DNA from: Zarea fungicola
Taxonomy: Eukaryota; Ascomycota; Sordariomycetes; Hypocreales; Cordycipitaceae
Assembly: GCA_900169235.1 (NCBI GenBank)
Contig: FWCC01000237.1
Coordinates: 306,360 to 370,359, forward strand
Direction: 5' to 3'
DNA: 64,000 nucleotides
How positions within the stretch are numbered: the stretch's first letter is position 1; each line of letters starts with the position of its first letter. Position numbers and translations under genes: made by a program. Shown here piece after piece: positions 11,460 through 23,200 of the stretch. The notes beneath the pieces are model-generated. The model did not search any database, was not told where the DNA came from, and saw only the letters and a program-made list of their open reading frames with translations.

Positions 11460-12943
11460 ATGTCGGACCTTCTAAAGAGCGTACTTGGTGGCGGGAAGCC
11501 GGCCGATGCAGGATCAAATGGTGATTCCGGTAAGAAATTCAACCTCTTCCCTCTGCAAGTTTGATGGCAATTGGATGAGCGCGTGGGTAGGGGCAAACCT
11601 CCAAAATAGAGTTCTCCGGCCACGGCTCCTTGACATCTGGCTGCTACGCTTACAAACGGGCTTTTTCAGGCAGTGAAACTTGCTGCAGAACCTTTGCTAA
11701 CAGATTCCGACAACATGCAGACTTTGCCGATTTCGCGTCTGCCCCCAATCCGGCTCCCGTTGGCGGTGCCACGCTCGGCGGCGCAACTCCCCTTGCGACC
11801 GACCGACCCTACACCAAGTGGTACAATGTCCACGAGCGCCACTCGCTGGATGAGTTCAAGGTAGAGGGTGTGATTCTCGCCGTGACAGCCTTGATCTTCA
11901 TCTTCCACTTCTTTGGCGCCAGTGCCAACCGAACTAAGGCCCGGAAATGGATTCGCGCACACGCGCGCAGCCTGCAGGACGAGTTTGCCCTTGTCGGCTT
12001 CGGCCGTGTACCCACCTCCGAGAGCCAGGACGTCAACCCCGATAGCCTGCTCCGGGAGAAGTCGCTCTTTGAGTTTGCCAGCTACGCGACTGGCCGCCGC
12101 AACATTGCGTTCATGGATATCAAAATCACCCTCACTAAGAAGTTCAACCCAATCATGTACCTGTTTGAGACGGTGGGCAGCTTCCTCGTCGAGTCGTTTG
12201 GCCCTGTTCCCGATGAGGTTGCCGAGGTGCTCATCTACCCCTTTGACGGCAAAGAGAGCCTGACTGTGCCCAAGCGCCGTGGTGCCGAGGACAGCGAGAT
12301 CGTGACGGAGGCCAAGAGCCAGTTTGATGGCTTCGTCTGGGCCGTCGTCAACAAGACGCGCATGCAGCGGCTCCGCGACCAGCGCTACGATGTCTCCCTG
12401 ACGGCCACCAAGGACAGCCCCAAATTGCCCGAGTGGCTGACTGTCATGAGCGAGAGCGCTGAGATCACCGACACGTTCCTGACGGCCCAGCTCATCGAGG
12501 CCGTCGTCGCGCTCGGCGACAACTTCCACTACCTCGTCATCTCGGACCAGCCGACTGAGAACCCGACGACCCTCGACGAGACGGTGCCCCGTAAGCGTCT
12601 GCACCTCAGATACAGCCTCCCCAGCGACGGCAACTACGACACTTACGTCCCGCTCTTTCAGTACTTGGTGCGCATGCCCGACCAGCTTGTCGCCCAGGCC
12701 CACTTCCGGCCCGAGGTACTCAAGAAGGTTCGCAACGTTCGTGAGGCCAAGATTAACCAGATTAAGAAGCTGGCCGAGGAGGAGCGCTCCGAGGAGCGCC
12801 TTGCTGAGAAGGAAAAGGCTAAGAAGGCCAAGCGCGATGCTGACCTAAAGGGCCTCGATGCCAAGGCGCAGAAGAAATACCTCGAAAAGGAACAGGCCAA
12901 GGAGCAGCGCAAGTCCCAGAAGAAGATGACCATGCGAGGTTAG
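11460..12943 (+). CDS. CCDC47-like ER membrane protein (DUF1682)
   Basis: Homologue of CCDC47, the PAT-complex subunit that helps insert multi-pass membrane proteins at the ER translocon. Exons 11460-11529 and 11721-12943 give 430 aa. The ORF seems to start upstream in the intron, but the spliced start MSDLLKSVLGGG is better: donor GTAAGA, branch GCTAAC and acceptor GCAG fit, and the junction keeps frame (SNGDS-DFADFAS). One membrane helix lies at about residues 75-95 (GVILAVTALIFIFHFFGA). The rest is the DUF1682 cytosolic domain. The last 70 residues form a highly charged Lys/Glu coiled coil ending KKMTMRG, as in the family. A 345-aa open frame on the opposite strand is a shadow caused by strong codon bias. 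Confidence 0.9.
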
Positions 12944-13233
12944 AGTGGCGCATTATTATCCCCCGCGTCATTGGTATCAACTTGTAATTTTGCCTGGTGG
13001 ACTTTGATGGGTTTTCTTGGGGCATGGTACAACGGGAAGCGGTGTGTATTGTGTGGGTTTCGAGGAGCAAATAGAAGGGGAAAAGTTCATGTGTTTGGGG
13101 TTGAAGGATGACCTTATCAATATCTCATGTATGAGATGGTGTATGATGCGAAGAATACAAAACCGAATATATGAATCATTTTTGATTTCTTGTGAGAATT
13201 AATGCTCAAGGGATGCCATCATGTACGTGCGCA

Positions 13234-13910
13234 TTATGGCTGGTTGGCCAGGATGTCTTTGACGCGCTTGACCTTGTCCTCTGCCGTCTGCTTTTTATCC
13301 GTCCTGCTACTCTTTAGTATTGAATCGTGGAAAAGGAGGGCAAAAAAAGACTTTGCATACCTTGATCCAACACGCATAGATGACTGCACACGGAAAACAC
13401 CACGATGATGGACGACAGTGTGGGCCTTGCCAACGACGGCCATGACTTCATCCCAAGCACCTTCTGCGATTTTTTACGTACATTGTTAGCAGCTGAGAAG
13501 AAACTCGGAAGCAGAAATAAAAGAAATTCAAGGGAGTATAAAAAACGTGGACTGATGGAAGTGGAAAGCAAGAGTTATCACGTACCGACCGTGGTACCCG
13601 CCGAGTGCATTGTATACTTAAGCCCACTCGCCTGGAGGACGCGCTGAACCTCTGCGACCTCTTCCGCAACGGAAATCTTTCCAGTTCCGACCTTTGAGTG
13701 AGAGAGAGAAAAAGGGAGAGAAGTTAGTATCATATTGTATTTTCTCATGCCTCCAGAGTTGCTGCAACTAGAAATGCAGCGCCGGTTTTCGGCGTTGGGG
13801 GGCATTGGCTAGTAAAGACCGCAGAACTACCTATATGGGAGAAAACATACTGGAATTAGGCAAAAATCGGCATAGCAGGCTGCCGGGGTCTCAATCGATG
13901 AATAATCCAT
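13234..13910 (-). CDS. ECM15: UPF0045/Ecm15 family, thiamine-binding-like protein
   Basis: Small cytosolic protein of the MTH1187/YkoF (Thiamine_BP) ferredoxin-like fold; yeast Ecm15 is a member and a thiamine-related ligand is suggested for the family. Four short exons on the minus strand: 13910-13851, 13691-13586, 13463-13361 and 13303-13234, giving 112 aa. The spliced protein carries the family marks CYADFCLIP-VGTGK at the N-terminus, LKYTMHSAGTTV-EGAWDEV in the middle, AHTVVH, and RTDKKQT near the end. All three introns (57-159 nt) have GT-AG ends and every junction falls inside conserved sequence, so the model is firm although no single open frame reveals it. Its 3' end faces that of the CCDC47-like gene 290 nt away. 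Confidence 0.93.
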
Positions 13911-14359
13911 TTTGTTATTGAAAGAATGCTAAGGCAATGATAATGAAATGGTGAAGCAGGCAAGCCACTGAGAAAGAGTTACGGCCTGTTGCTGGGGAGG
14001 ATTTCTAGTTGAAGTTGTGGCTGTTCCTCCTGCTGGCGACGATTTTTCCCTTTATTTAGTCATAGCTACTTGACCACCCCACACTGAACAAACAAGCTAG
14101 AATTCGCATTGAATCCAATCGGGCGAGAACAAGGCATCAGACAGTTGCGATAGACATAGGCAATTTTTCTTCAAAAAAATCTAATCTAATCTAATCTACC
14201 CAGAAGTTCCATGTGTAAAAATGCAGACCAATCTATTTATGTACCCCGCTACGCCATGCTAAATGTTTTGAAAAGGAGGAATGAGAAACAAAATCCTGTT
14301 GGAAGAAATAAAGTGTAACACGGCGACCTGGTAATATTTTATCCATAATCAAGCATTGT
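13911..14359. other. Intergenic
   Basis: Upstream of the Ecm15-like gene and downstream of the PLC-like gene, both on the minus strand. It contains three tandem CTAAT units at 14181-14195, flanked by partial copies. No open frame is supported. Confidence 0.5.
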
Positions 14360-15490
14360 TCATGCAAACAGAGTCACAGCAGCAGCCAGCGTAATGAAAA
14401 ATCCTCCACAAACGCTGTGAAAGCTGCTCACAGCGCCAGACTTGCCATTGCCAGGCAGAGTAGTAACAGATGCGCGACCGGTTATGTCGCTGAGGCCGTT
14501 TACTTTGTCGACAGCGGCAATGGGGTTCTCGACGTTCCAAAAGTCAACAAGCATGAAATTGGGGCGAAGACCCCACTCCGAGTTGCACTGCTGAATGTGT
14601 CTGCCAAAGTTGCCGACGGTCGTGGTGTCGGGGCTGTTGGTAACATTGATGGCGTCGATGGCAGGGGTCAGGATGCTGCCAAGGAGTGTCTGATACTGAA
14701 AGTGGTTGACGAGACTGAGGTAGTTGGCCTTGAGCGCTGTGATGGGTGAGCCGTTGAGGTTGGCATTGGAAGGGCGGTCGAGGGTACAGTTGAAGCCAGT
14801 CGGGTCCGTCACCTGGTACGGCGTCTCGAACATAAAGTCAAACTCGGGCAGCAGGTAAGGGACAGTGGGTGAATAGTCAAAGTTGGTGGCAAAGGCGACC
14901 AGCCGGGTCTTTTTGTCAATCATGGACTGCAGCGTCGGCCAGTTACCCGTTGCCGACGTCGAGGGAGGTATGTAGGCCAGCTTGTCGAGTCCGGCTGAGG
15001 CAAACGTGGCACCCAGGTCTGCAGCCGACGAACTGTCCGAATTGACGAGCAGAAGGGTCACGACGTCGTTTGAATTTGCATTCATCCAGTTGGCGATGAG
15101 TTTGAGCCAGTCGGCTAGAGGGCCCGCATCAAGGAGGCTGCAGTCGGTATGGCAGAGATGCAGAGTACCGTTTTGGTCGTGGACTTGGGCCTGGAGAAAG
15201 CGTACGCCTGCATCAAGAGCGATGGTTGCATTTTTGAACTGGTTACCAGAGACGCTGTTGCCCGTGCTAGCATCTCTCAGAAATGCACTGTCATGAGCAC
15301 CCATATGGGTAATGTTGTTGTACTGGCGACCGCATAGCGTCGGCGAGTTGTTGCACGGCTTCGAGGACGACACCGGCGCCGAGGAACTGGGTGATGGTAC
15401 AACGGCTGTGGTGGACGCCTGTGGCACGGCGCCTACAGCAGCGGCAGCGGCGAAAGCGCCCAGTAAAGCGGTGCGCAATAACGACAGCAT
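14360..15490 (-). CDS. Secreted GPI-anchored PLC-X-domain-like protein
   Basis: Extracellular protein with a PI-PLC X-domain-like TIM barrel. 376 aa, no intron. I place the start at 15490 (MLSLLRTALLGAFAAAAAVG), because it gives a clean signal peptide; the open frame extends 53 codons further but that part is not protein-like. After a Ser/Thr-rich linker come the family motifs ITHMGAHDSAF (first catalytic-type His), GVRFLQAQVHDQ, LHLCHTDCSLLDAG and FMLVDFWN. Several N-glycosylation sites (NIT, NAT, NGT, NVT) are visible. The C-terminus (GNGKSGAVSS, then a hydrophobic tail ending AAAVTLFA) looks like a GPI-attachment signal. Whether it cleaves phospholipid is unknown; fungal members lack the Y domain and any demonstrated substrate. 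Confidence 0.88.
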   Translation of the reverse strand: MLSLLRTALLGAFAAAAAVGAVPQASTTAVVPSPSSSAPVSSSKPCNNSPTLCGRQYNNITHMGAHDSAFLRDASTGNSVSGNQFKNATIALDAGVRFLQAQVHDQNGTLHLCHTDCSLLDAGPLADWLKLIANWMNANSNDVVTLLLVNSDSSSAADLGATFASAGLDKLAYIPPSTSATGNWPTLQSMIDKKTRLVAFATNFDYSPTVPYLLPEFDFMFETPYQVTDPTGFNCTLDRPSNANLNGSPITALKANYLSLVNHFQYQTLLGSILTPAIDAINVTNSPDTTTVGNFGRHIQQCNSEWGLRPNFMLVDFWNVENPIAAVDKVNGLSDITGRASVTTLPGNGKSGAVSSFHSVCGGFFITLAAAVTLFA

Positions 15491-16820
15491 CTTGACGGAC
15501 GATTCTACGATAGGTAGAAAATTCAGAAAAGTAAAGAAATTTGACGTGAGATGCGGAGAATTTGACAAAGAAAAAGCGAAGAAATAGATGGATAATGTGT
15601 CGACGGACCACTGTTGACAAATGTTTCGGAAAAGATGGCGGGCCTGCACCCTAAAAAGAAAATGTTTCGATGGGTAAGGAGATGTGACAGAAATGAGCTG
15701 GAACAGGTATTATGTTTTATGCACAAACAAGAGGCGAGATGGCAAGAGGACGAGATGAAAAGGAGAATGAAGAAGAGGAAAGGGTGGTGATCAAATGCAG
15801 CAAGCCAGTTAGTCGTAGGTGCGTAGGCTGCTTGGCAATAAGTAAAAGGCTGCAGTCTGCTGCAAGATGCCCGAAGCCGCATGCCCACAGGCGAAACATG
15901 GGCAACTGGCTGCACAGCCTCCTCGTGGAGTGCGTTGGAACACCCAGCTCCCTGTGCCCCAGAATTTGTGACGGCGAATGGGAAACAACTGGTCGATTGA
16001 CAGGAAAATCACGCCCCAAATGACTACCCTGATACGAAGTGATGGGCAGTCGGTTTGCAAACTTTTCTGCGTGACGTTTCGGATATGTCACTGCTAAATG
16101 CCACTGAGTACTAATCAATAGCTGCCGTCTCTTATGAATTCCGATGAATACCGATTCACCACGCCGCGACGCCACTCGTCTAACACTTTGCAGCCCGTAC
16201 TAGTGAAATTGATCCCGACGGTCACCGATCTGTGATGCCAAATTGTACCAACCAACCGGCGATTTCTTTGACCAAGTTAGCGCTGGAATCTGGACTGCCT
16301 AGTTGGGTCCTCCTCAAAGCCCACTGTTTCGACGGCGTCGTTGCTATTTTAGTCCCCTGCCAAAAGCAGTTTGACGCGCGTCCAGCTTCCCCTAAGGACA
16401 ATACTCGTATTCCTACTCCGTATTTCCCCTGGCTTTTGACGGAGACGGAATGAAACGACCCGGGTGATTCGGACCACGTATATTTTTTCTGTCCGGCTGG
16501 TTTTCTGTCACTCACAAGTATGGTTATTGGCGTTGATTCGATTTTGAAGGGAAAAGTCCTGGATTAATAAATCTCGCGCATGCCAGTCTTTTGCTATGTA
16601 TAACACGGGCCATAGATGTGCTCGAGGACGTCGCCAATCGGGCTTCTAATATCAAGGCTGGTGACTCATCTAGCACACCCCTAGATACCATAGAGAGATA
16701 ATTCGTATAGACTTTAAATGTTATTCTAGAGAAGAAGAGAAGAAGAGAAGAGAAGAATAAGAATAAGAAAAAGAAGAAAAAGAAGAAAAAGAAGAAAAAG
16801 AAGAAAAAGAAGAAAATAAC
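15491..16820. other. Divergent intergenic region, PLC-like and NAT genes
   Basis: A 1.3-kb divergent promoter region. Open frames on both strands overlap each other and none has a recognisable domain. The last 90 bases are a purine-only tract listed separately. Confidence 0.5.
16728..16816 (+). repeat. Purine-only tract with 9-nt tandem repeat
   Basis: About 90 nt of A and G with few interruptions, ending 4 nt before the NAT start codon. The downstream half is five perfect copies of AGAAGAAAA at 16772-16816. It would lie in the 5' leader or core promoter of the NAT gene. Tandem slippage would change spacing without touching the coding frame. Confidence 0.9.
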
Positions 16821-17834
16821 ATGAGTTCCTTCAATCCGGAACAATTGGAACGCTACTTCTCCCTCATCTCCCTCGATGGCTGGAAAAAGCTCATTGGCAA
16901 GGATGTCCGCGCATTCTTTGACCAGCTCGTCAAGTGCCACCTCGCTCGCATTACATACAACACTCTCTCTCTGCACTACTCGACTGATAAATCAGGCTCA
17001 TTAGATGCAAATGTCCTCTTTGACAAAATTGTCAACAGAGATCTGGGCGGCTACTGTTTCGAGCTCAATGTGTTCTTCTTGCACCTCGTTCGTAGCCTCG
17101 GCTTTGACGCCATGGCGGTCGGTTGTCGGATGCGAGACCAGAGGTCGACAAGCGACGGTCTAGATCGCTGGCGAACCACGTACGTTAAATTCTGCTTGTA
17201 ATTACGTGTTTAAAATACGTGTTGTATTCTGGTAATATTTAGAAGCTGATTGGATCCCCACCACTGCCACCTAACACACAGGAGCCACATGGCCATTATA
17301 GTCATTATCAACGGCGAGCGCTTCTTGATGGACGTCGGATGCGGGATTCAGAGCCCCGTGACACCCCTCCTGCTGTTGTCGGGTCAAACAGCAACAGGTC
17401 TCACTGACCAGCTGCTCAAAGTCGATTTCAAGAAGCTGGCGCCAACAACCATGAGCAAACCGGTCTGGATCTACTCTATGCGCCAAGGCGGCCAGGGTCC
17501 TTGGAAGGAAATTTATGCCTTTGCTGACGCCGAGTTTCTGCCTTCAGATTTCGATGTGCTTAACTACTACACGCTTCACGCAAGCCCGTTTACGCGCATT
17601 GTGGTTGTGCAGAGCATCTTCTTCAATCGCATAGCCGACGGCAGCTCAGGGACGCTGTCTCTGGTCAATGATCGCATCACGCAGTGCATACGGGGTGTGG
17701 AGGAGCCGGTCGCAACACTGCTGAGCGAGTATGAGCGCATCGATGCCTTCAGAATACATTTTGGAATCAGCCTATCCGAGGAGGAGCTGGCTGCAATGGA
17801 AGGGTCACCGTATGCGTTACCAGTTGCTAGTTAA
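16821..17834 (+). CDS. Arylamine N-acetyltransferase
   Basis: Cytosolic NAT using acyl-CoA to acylate arylamines; in plant-associated fungi such enzymes detoxify benzoxazolinone-derived aminophenols. Exons 16821-17179 and 17282-17834 give 303 aa; the 102-nt intron (GTACGT...CACAG) lies just before the catalytic histidine. The Cys-His-Asp triad is visible: C79 in LGGYCFELN, H122 in TSHMAII and D137 in LMDVGCG. The usual Arg of the RGGxC motif is Leu here (RDLGGYC). The length is normal for fungal NATs. An AG-only repeat abuts the start codon. The substrate is not deducible from sequence. Confidence 0.92.
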
Positions 17835-20232
17835 TATGCAAATATGGGTACGGTCATGTTTGACTTGTCCCATTAGCGGATAAGAGCTGGCACGCTGCGG
17901 ACCTATCTTCTATAATCCAGTAGAATCAAGCATTTTAACCAACCATATATGCCCGGTCAGCGGTTCTGCTCACGACCATCTGTCTTGGGGCTGCGTGGTG
18001 AGCATGATTTTTCTCACTTGAACCTTTATATCCAAGCTTTGGCCTTTGTGTAATGGAGACTTTAGAACCTGCAATTTTTATGCGGCGGGAGAGCACAATA
18101 AGCGACAGAACACGAAGTGGATGAAGCAACAAACTCTTATATTTGAAGAACGACGACCTTGCACCGAATTGTGTATCGCTGCAGAGTTCCTAAGATTCTT
18201 GGGAGTCTCTTCTAACAAAAAGTTGTCAAGGCCGAAGCTCTTTATTCTTCTTTTTCTCTGTCGTTGTTGCCTGCCTTCCTCCCGTTGACTTTTCTCTTCC
18301 TTTACCGCTCTCCTAGTGCGTCTCTGGGCAATCTGTCAAGCGCCGGTGATAGGGTGCGCGCCACAGCCGCGATGAGCAAGGTTGCATACAGACTTTGGGT
18401 CCGTGTAAAAATCAGCACATATCCCTTAAATTTACATAGCAGTATATACAGGATATTTCCGGCGGCGCCATTACACTAGCTTAGGTTCTGTACGAAAATA
18501 CACATTGCACAAGACGCTCCCGTAACATGCGCGAGGAGTATTAGGGTTCCAAGCCCGGAGTGCAAAACGCCAACAATTGCGAATACGTTGTTTTTCATGG
18601 TCGGAGTAAGCAATCGTTGTCGTTCATCACTCACTGTTCTGTCCTCATTGCCCGCCGCCCCATCTTTCCAGTCAGCGACGTGCCTATATCTGTACAAGCC
18701 GAGTAGAGTAGCTCAAGCCTTTATTATACATAAGTTGAACGGCAAACTGACGCAATTGACGAACATTGCCATCGAACCGCTTGGCCGGCAGAAGCTGTGT
18801 GCAGCAAGTCGAACGCTATGTTCAAAAGCGAATCAGGTTTTAAGTAAATGGCAAACGGTAGAGTGATGATTGGGACAGCAACAGCCTGGGGATGATGGAC
18901 TATGCAGCAGCCGCTTATATGAAGCACTCATGAAGGTGGATCAAGTGGCTCTAATAAGTAGTTACCTTATAATTATTAGTAGGCTAGGTGATTTTGCATT
19001 CTCACTTAACTCTTAGCACGTTAATAACACTCGACTGGTACTACTGGCACAATACAAGGCATACAGTAAAAATGGGGCCTGGAGTACCTGCTGGGGAAAC
19101 ACATAAAAGTTCCAGCGACCTGCAAGGGCAAGGGGACTTGGCGGCAGATTCGCAGCTCCTCCCTTGCACCGAGTCTCTCCTAGGTGACTGAGCACACTAG
19201 CCCCAAATGGGATTGGTTCTCCAAAGAAGAGCAAGCAAAAAGGCAGGGAGGGGGGCTATTCTGGACATAGTTATCAAAGCTATGTATGCCGCATATTAAG
19301 AGACCCTCTTTAGGCATGTCCAGAAGTAGCCCCGGGCCTCCAGCTATTGCAGGTGGAGTAATCAAAGCGCACTAGGACAGAAAGAGCTACAGGGTATCCG
19401 CACCTTCTCAGAGACTGAGAAAATAATGAAAAAAGAGTGGAACTCTATTAGCCAAAAAGAGCCACAGGCGAGACATTGCAAACGGGCTAGCCAGTGGGCA
19501 ATGGGTGAGCTGCAACAAGTATAAAAATACAAGCTGTCACATATAGAGGCGCGGGTCTGCCTGCCCAGGTGTCCGCCCCCGTTCACTCTTGAGCTAGATT
19601 TCCTGTCACGGTCTTCGGCCAGCCAGCACCTGCATCAGTCAGCAACTCTGCAGCTTCGGAGACCCACAAGCGCAACAGCTATCCTGAACCCATCTTTCTC
19701 GCCATTGGCCGACCTCGCCCATTTGAATCCGCGACTCACTCGTCATTGGCGCGCCGCGCGCCATCCCAACGACCCTCTCACCAATTCAAAATCAGCTTCA
19801 ACGTCCCAAAGCAGTCAATCAAGCTCGGTCAATATATACACGCACGCCACGCTATACTCACTACTCAGCCCTTTATCAGCCCCGTTTCGTGTTTGCGCAG
19901 AACTCACAAATCGCCCCAGGCTGAAATCGGGAACATTTTCAGTGTTGCCCGCTTAATATACTCGACCGCATCGCGCACAGCATTACATCATATCTTACTA
20001 TCTCCCCATATCTCTCTGCGCCATCACAGCCAGCAGCACTCGCTCTGCGCTCACGCATCTCAACCTCCATTTCCGGCTGCCCTGACTCCAGCTTCCACTC
20101 CTCACCTCCGCGAGCTCTTCTCCTCCTACGGCTACCTACCTTCCTGGAACACCGCGCCATGATTTAACTCTCTCCCTCTTTCTTTCCCTCTCTCGCATTT
20201 CTCTCATCCACCGACCTCTCCGCACATAGACC
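17835..20232. other. Gene-poor region and Mot1 leader
   Basis: 2.4 kb with no supported gene. The first 1.7 kb has stops in all frames, and the short frames present start at non-ATG codons. The stretch from about 19,600 to 20,232 is rich in C and T, with few purine runs, and is likely the promoter and long 5' leader of MOT1. Two longer frames there (from 19,705 and 19,746) begin with TTG, so they are not ordinary upstream ORFs. No tRNA or transposon ends were recognised. Confidence 0.5.
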
Positions 20233-23200
20233 ATGGCATCAAGGTTAGATCGCCTCGTCACCATCCTTGAGACGGGCAGTACTCGACTCATCCGCGACAC
20301 CGCCGTTAACCAGCTGGCCGACTGGCAAAAGCAGCACCCGGATGAGCTGTTCAATCTTCTTTCGCGCGTTGTCCCATATCTGCGCCACAAGGATTGGGAA
20401 ACTAGATCTACTGCCGCGAAGGCAATTGGCAAGATAGTAGAGAATGCGCCGCTCTACGACCCCAACGAAGACCAACACGATACTGTTACACTAGATCCCA
20501 AAAAGGAAGAAACTACTTCCGCCCAAAATGGACACGTGAAAACAGAACAAGACGATGATACCGTACTCAAACTTGACCTAAAGACTGATGACCAGTTTAG
20601 CCTCGACACCATCAATGTCCAAGCCATTCTCAAATACGGCCGTGAGCTTTTGCGCGGCGGCGGCGTCGAATACAGTCTTGCCGCCTTAGACCCGATCAGT
20701 CGTCTCGCGCATCAAAAAAAGACACTGCCTGCTCGCCTCGGACTGCTTGGCCGCAAAGTCGACGATGACGAGCTCGCCCCCCCGGAGCCCATTGGCCTGC
20801 CTGTTACTCCTGTCGAAGCCCCGGCCAACGGGGCCGTGTCCAGGAGCAACAGCGTTAATCAGAGCCAAGGAGAAGACTCTCAGCTCAGCTCACGGCAGCT
20901 CAATGTTTTGAAGCGCAAGCGCAAGCGTGAGGCCATGAAGGCCTCCCAAGGCAAAAGCGGATTCGGTGACCTTTCCTTGCGACGATCCACGACGACCGGG
21001 TCTGACGCCATGGTTGACGATGGCAGCGCGATGCCCGACGCAGATTCAAAAAATAACGCCAAGTTGAACCAATACTTCAACCTCGATCGCCCCACAGAAA
21101 CAGACGAGGATACCAAAGTCGTCAGTGAATTCAAAGGCCCCATTCTACCGATCAAGTCTGAAATCGAGGCCGACCACGACATGGAGGGCGCCGAGTGGCC
21201 CTACGAGCGTCTCTGCGACTTTCTCAAAGTTGACATTTTTGACCCCTCCTGGGAAACACGTCACGGAGCAGCCATGGCACTACAACAAGTCATACGTGTT
21301 CACGGTAGTGGTGCAGGCAGAGGCCCGTCAAAATCCAGAGCAGAGAACGATGCCATCAACAAGAAGTGGCTTGACGATTTGGCCTGTCGCCTTTGTTTTG
21401 TTTTGATGCTGGACCGATTTACAGACTACAGTTCTGATACATCAGTCGCACCCATCAGAGAAACAATTGGCCAGACTCTCGGCTCAGTCCTAAAACACGT
21501 TCCTGCTGAATCCGTATACGACACATATCGCATTCTCCATTGCATGGTACTGCAGCAAAATCTCAGAATGGACCGTCCTGTCTGGGCTGTGTGCCACGGT
21601 GGCATGGTTGGCCTACGGTACGTCGTCGCTGTTCGTAAGGACTTGTTATTACAGCACAATGATATGATTGATGGTGTCATTGCCGCTGTTATGAAGGGCC
21701 TAGGCGACTCGGATGACGATGTTCGCTCTGTCAGCGCCGCCACGCTAATACCCATGGCGAAGGAATTTGTCGTAATGCGCCCTGCAGCACTTGATGGACT
21801 AACCAACATTGTCTGGGAGAGTTTGTCCAACTTGGGCGATGATCTCAGCGCCAGCACGGGCCGTATCATGGATCTGCTAGCCACACTCTGCGGCTTCCCG
21901 GAGGTTCTCGATGCTATGAAGGCGTCCGCTGAAAAGGACGACGAGCGTTCATTCACCTTGCTCGTGCCTCGCCTCTATCCATTTCTTCGCCACACAATCA
22001 CCTCTGTCCGCCTGGCCGTGCTCAAGGCCTTACTTACTTTTGCCAACCTTGCCGATGACTCCTCTCAAGGCTGGTTGAACGGCAGGATCCTCCGACTCGT
22101 CCTCCAAAACATTCTTGTTGAAAGAGATAAGGAGACACTCAACATGTCACTCGAGCTCTGGACTGCACTTGTGCAAAACTTGGCCAAAAACCCTACTCTG
22201 CTTGCTGAAGAGTTTACGCCGCACCTTAATACTCTAATGCAGCTGACTCTGCACCCAATCGGCGTCTCAAGATACCCCATCCCCATGAATCCAACTCTCT
22301 TCCAAAAGCCATCTGGTGGCACTTACACTCTGCCGGCGACGGCCCATGCTGCTGTCGGAAGACTGCCGTCACCGGATGCTACCGATCGTGCTCCCAAACG
22401 CCGCCGTAAGTCTGGTAAGACCGAGGAGCCTGCGGCGGCCAGTGTGAGCCACGACGTCGACGGCCACATGATGACGGGCGATGTTGACCTAGTTGGCATG
22501 GATGCCCTTGTTCGTTCACGAGCCTCAGCAGCCAAGGCTATGGGCCTCATAATGTCCCGAGTACCATCTGCCATGCTGGATGACTTTGAGGCGCTGCTCA
22601 CCCCAGGGCTCTCGTCTGCTTTTGCTTCCACCCAGGTCACTGCCTGCCTTGTCATCGACGAGTACTCTAAAGAATGCAAGGTTGAGGAAGACATGACCCG
22701 CTATGTTCAGAACCTGCAGCGCATCGTGGAAACTGATAAGCCCACCTTCTACCGCGACCTTGTCATCTTCATGCAGCGCGTGCGCAGCCAATGCCAGCAA
22801 CTTCTACATATGTTCAGAGATCATGGAAAGGTATCCCCTGGGAAGCTTCCTATCCTACCTGTTATAGTCCAGGGAGAGGCTGAGGCCGGCCCAAGCGCCT
22901 TTTCTCTGGCCACAGCCGAGAAGTGCGTCGGTGATGATTATGAGAGGCTAAAGAAAATTATGCCTCCAGGCCAGCGTTTGATTGCAAGTCAACAGCTCGC
23001 CGAAGCACGTGATGTGGCGCAGACAGCCATCAATGAGGCCAAGTTGCTGAAAGAAGCCCGGGATTTACGCATCAGGGCCGCCGCCGCATGTGCGATGGTA
23101 GCTATGAAACTACTTCCCAAAAAGCCAAGCCCACTGATCAAGGGTATCATGGATTCGGTCAAGACGGAAGAAAACCAAATCCTACAATCCCGGTCTTCCG

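Noticed and set aside
11666..12703. 345-aa open frame antisense to the CCDC47-like gene
   Set aside because: It lies wholly over a clearly conserved coding exon. GC-rich third positions keep the opposite strand open; the translation has no recognisable domain.
15491..15649. 53-codon N-terminal extension of the PLC-like protein
   Set aside because: The extension would bury a textbook signal peptide that begins at Met 15490.
18476..18697. 73-aa frame with a hydrophobic segment on the minus strand
   Set aside because: It starts with TTG, has no intron signals that would extend it to an ATG, and resembles no known protein.
19705..20162. Possible upstream ORFs in the MOT1 leader
   Set aside because: Both frames begin with TTG, not ATG, and show no domain; there is no reason to think they are translated.
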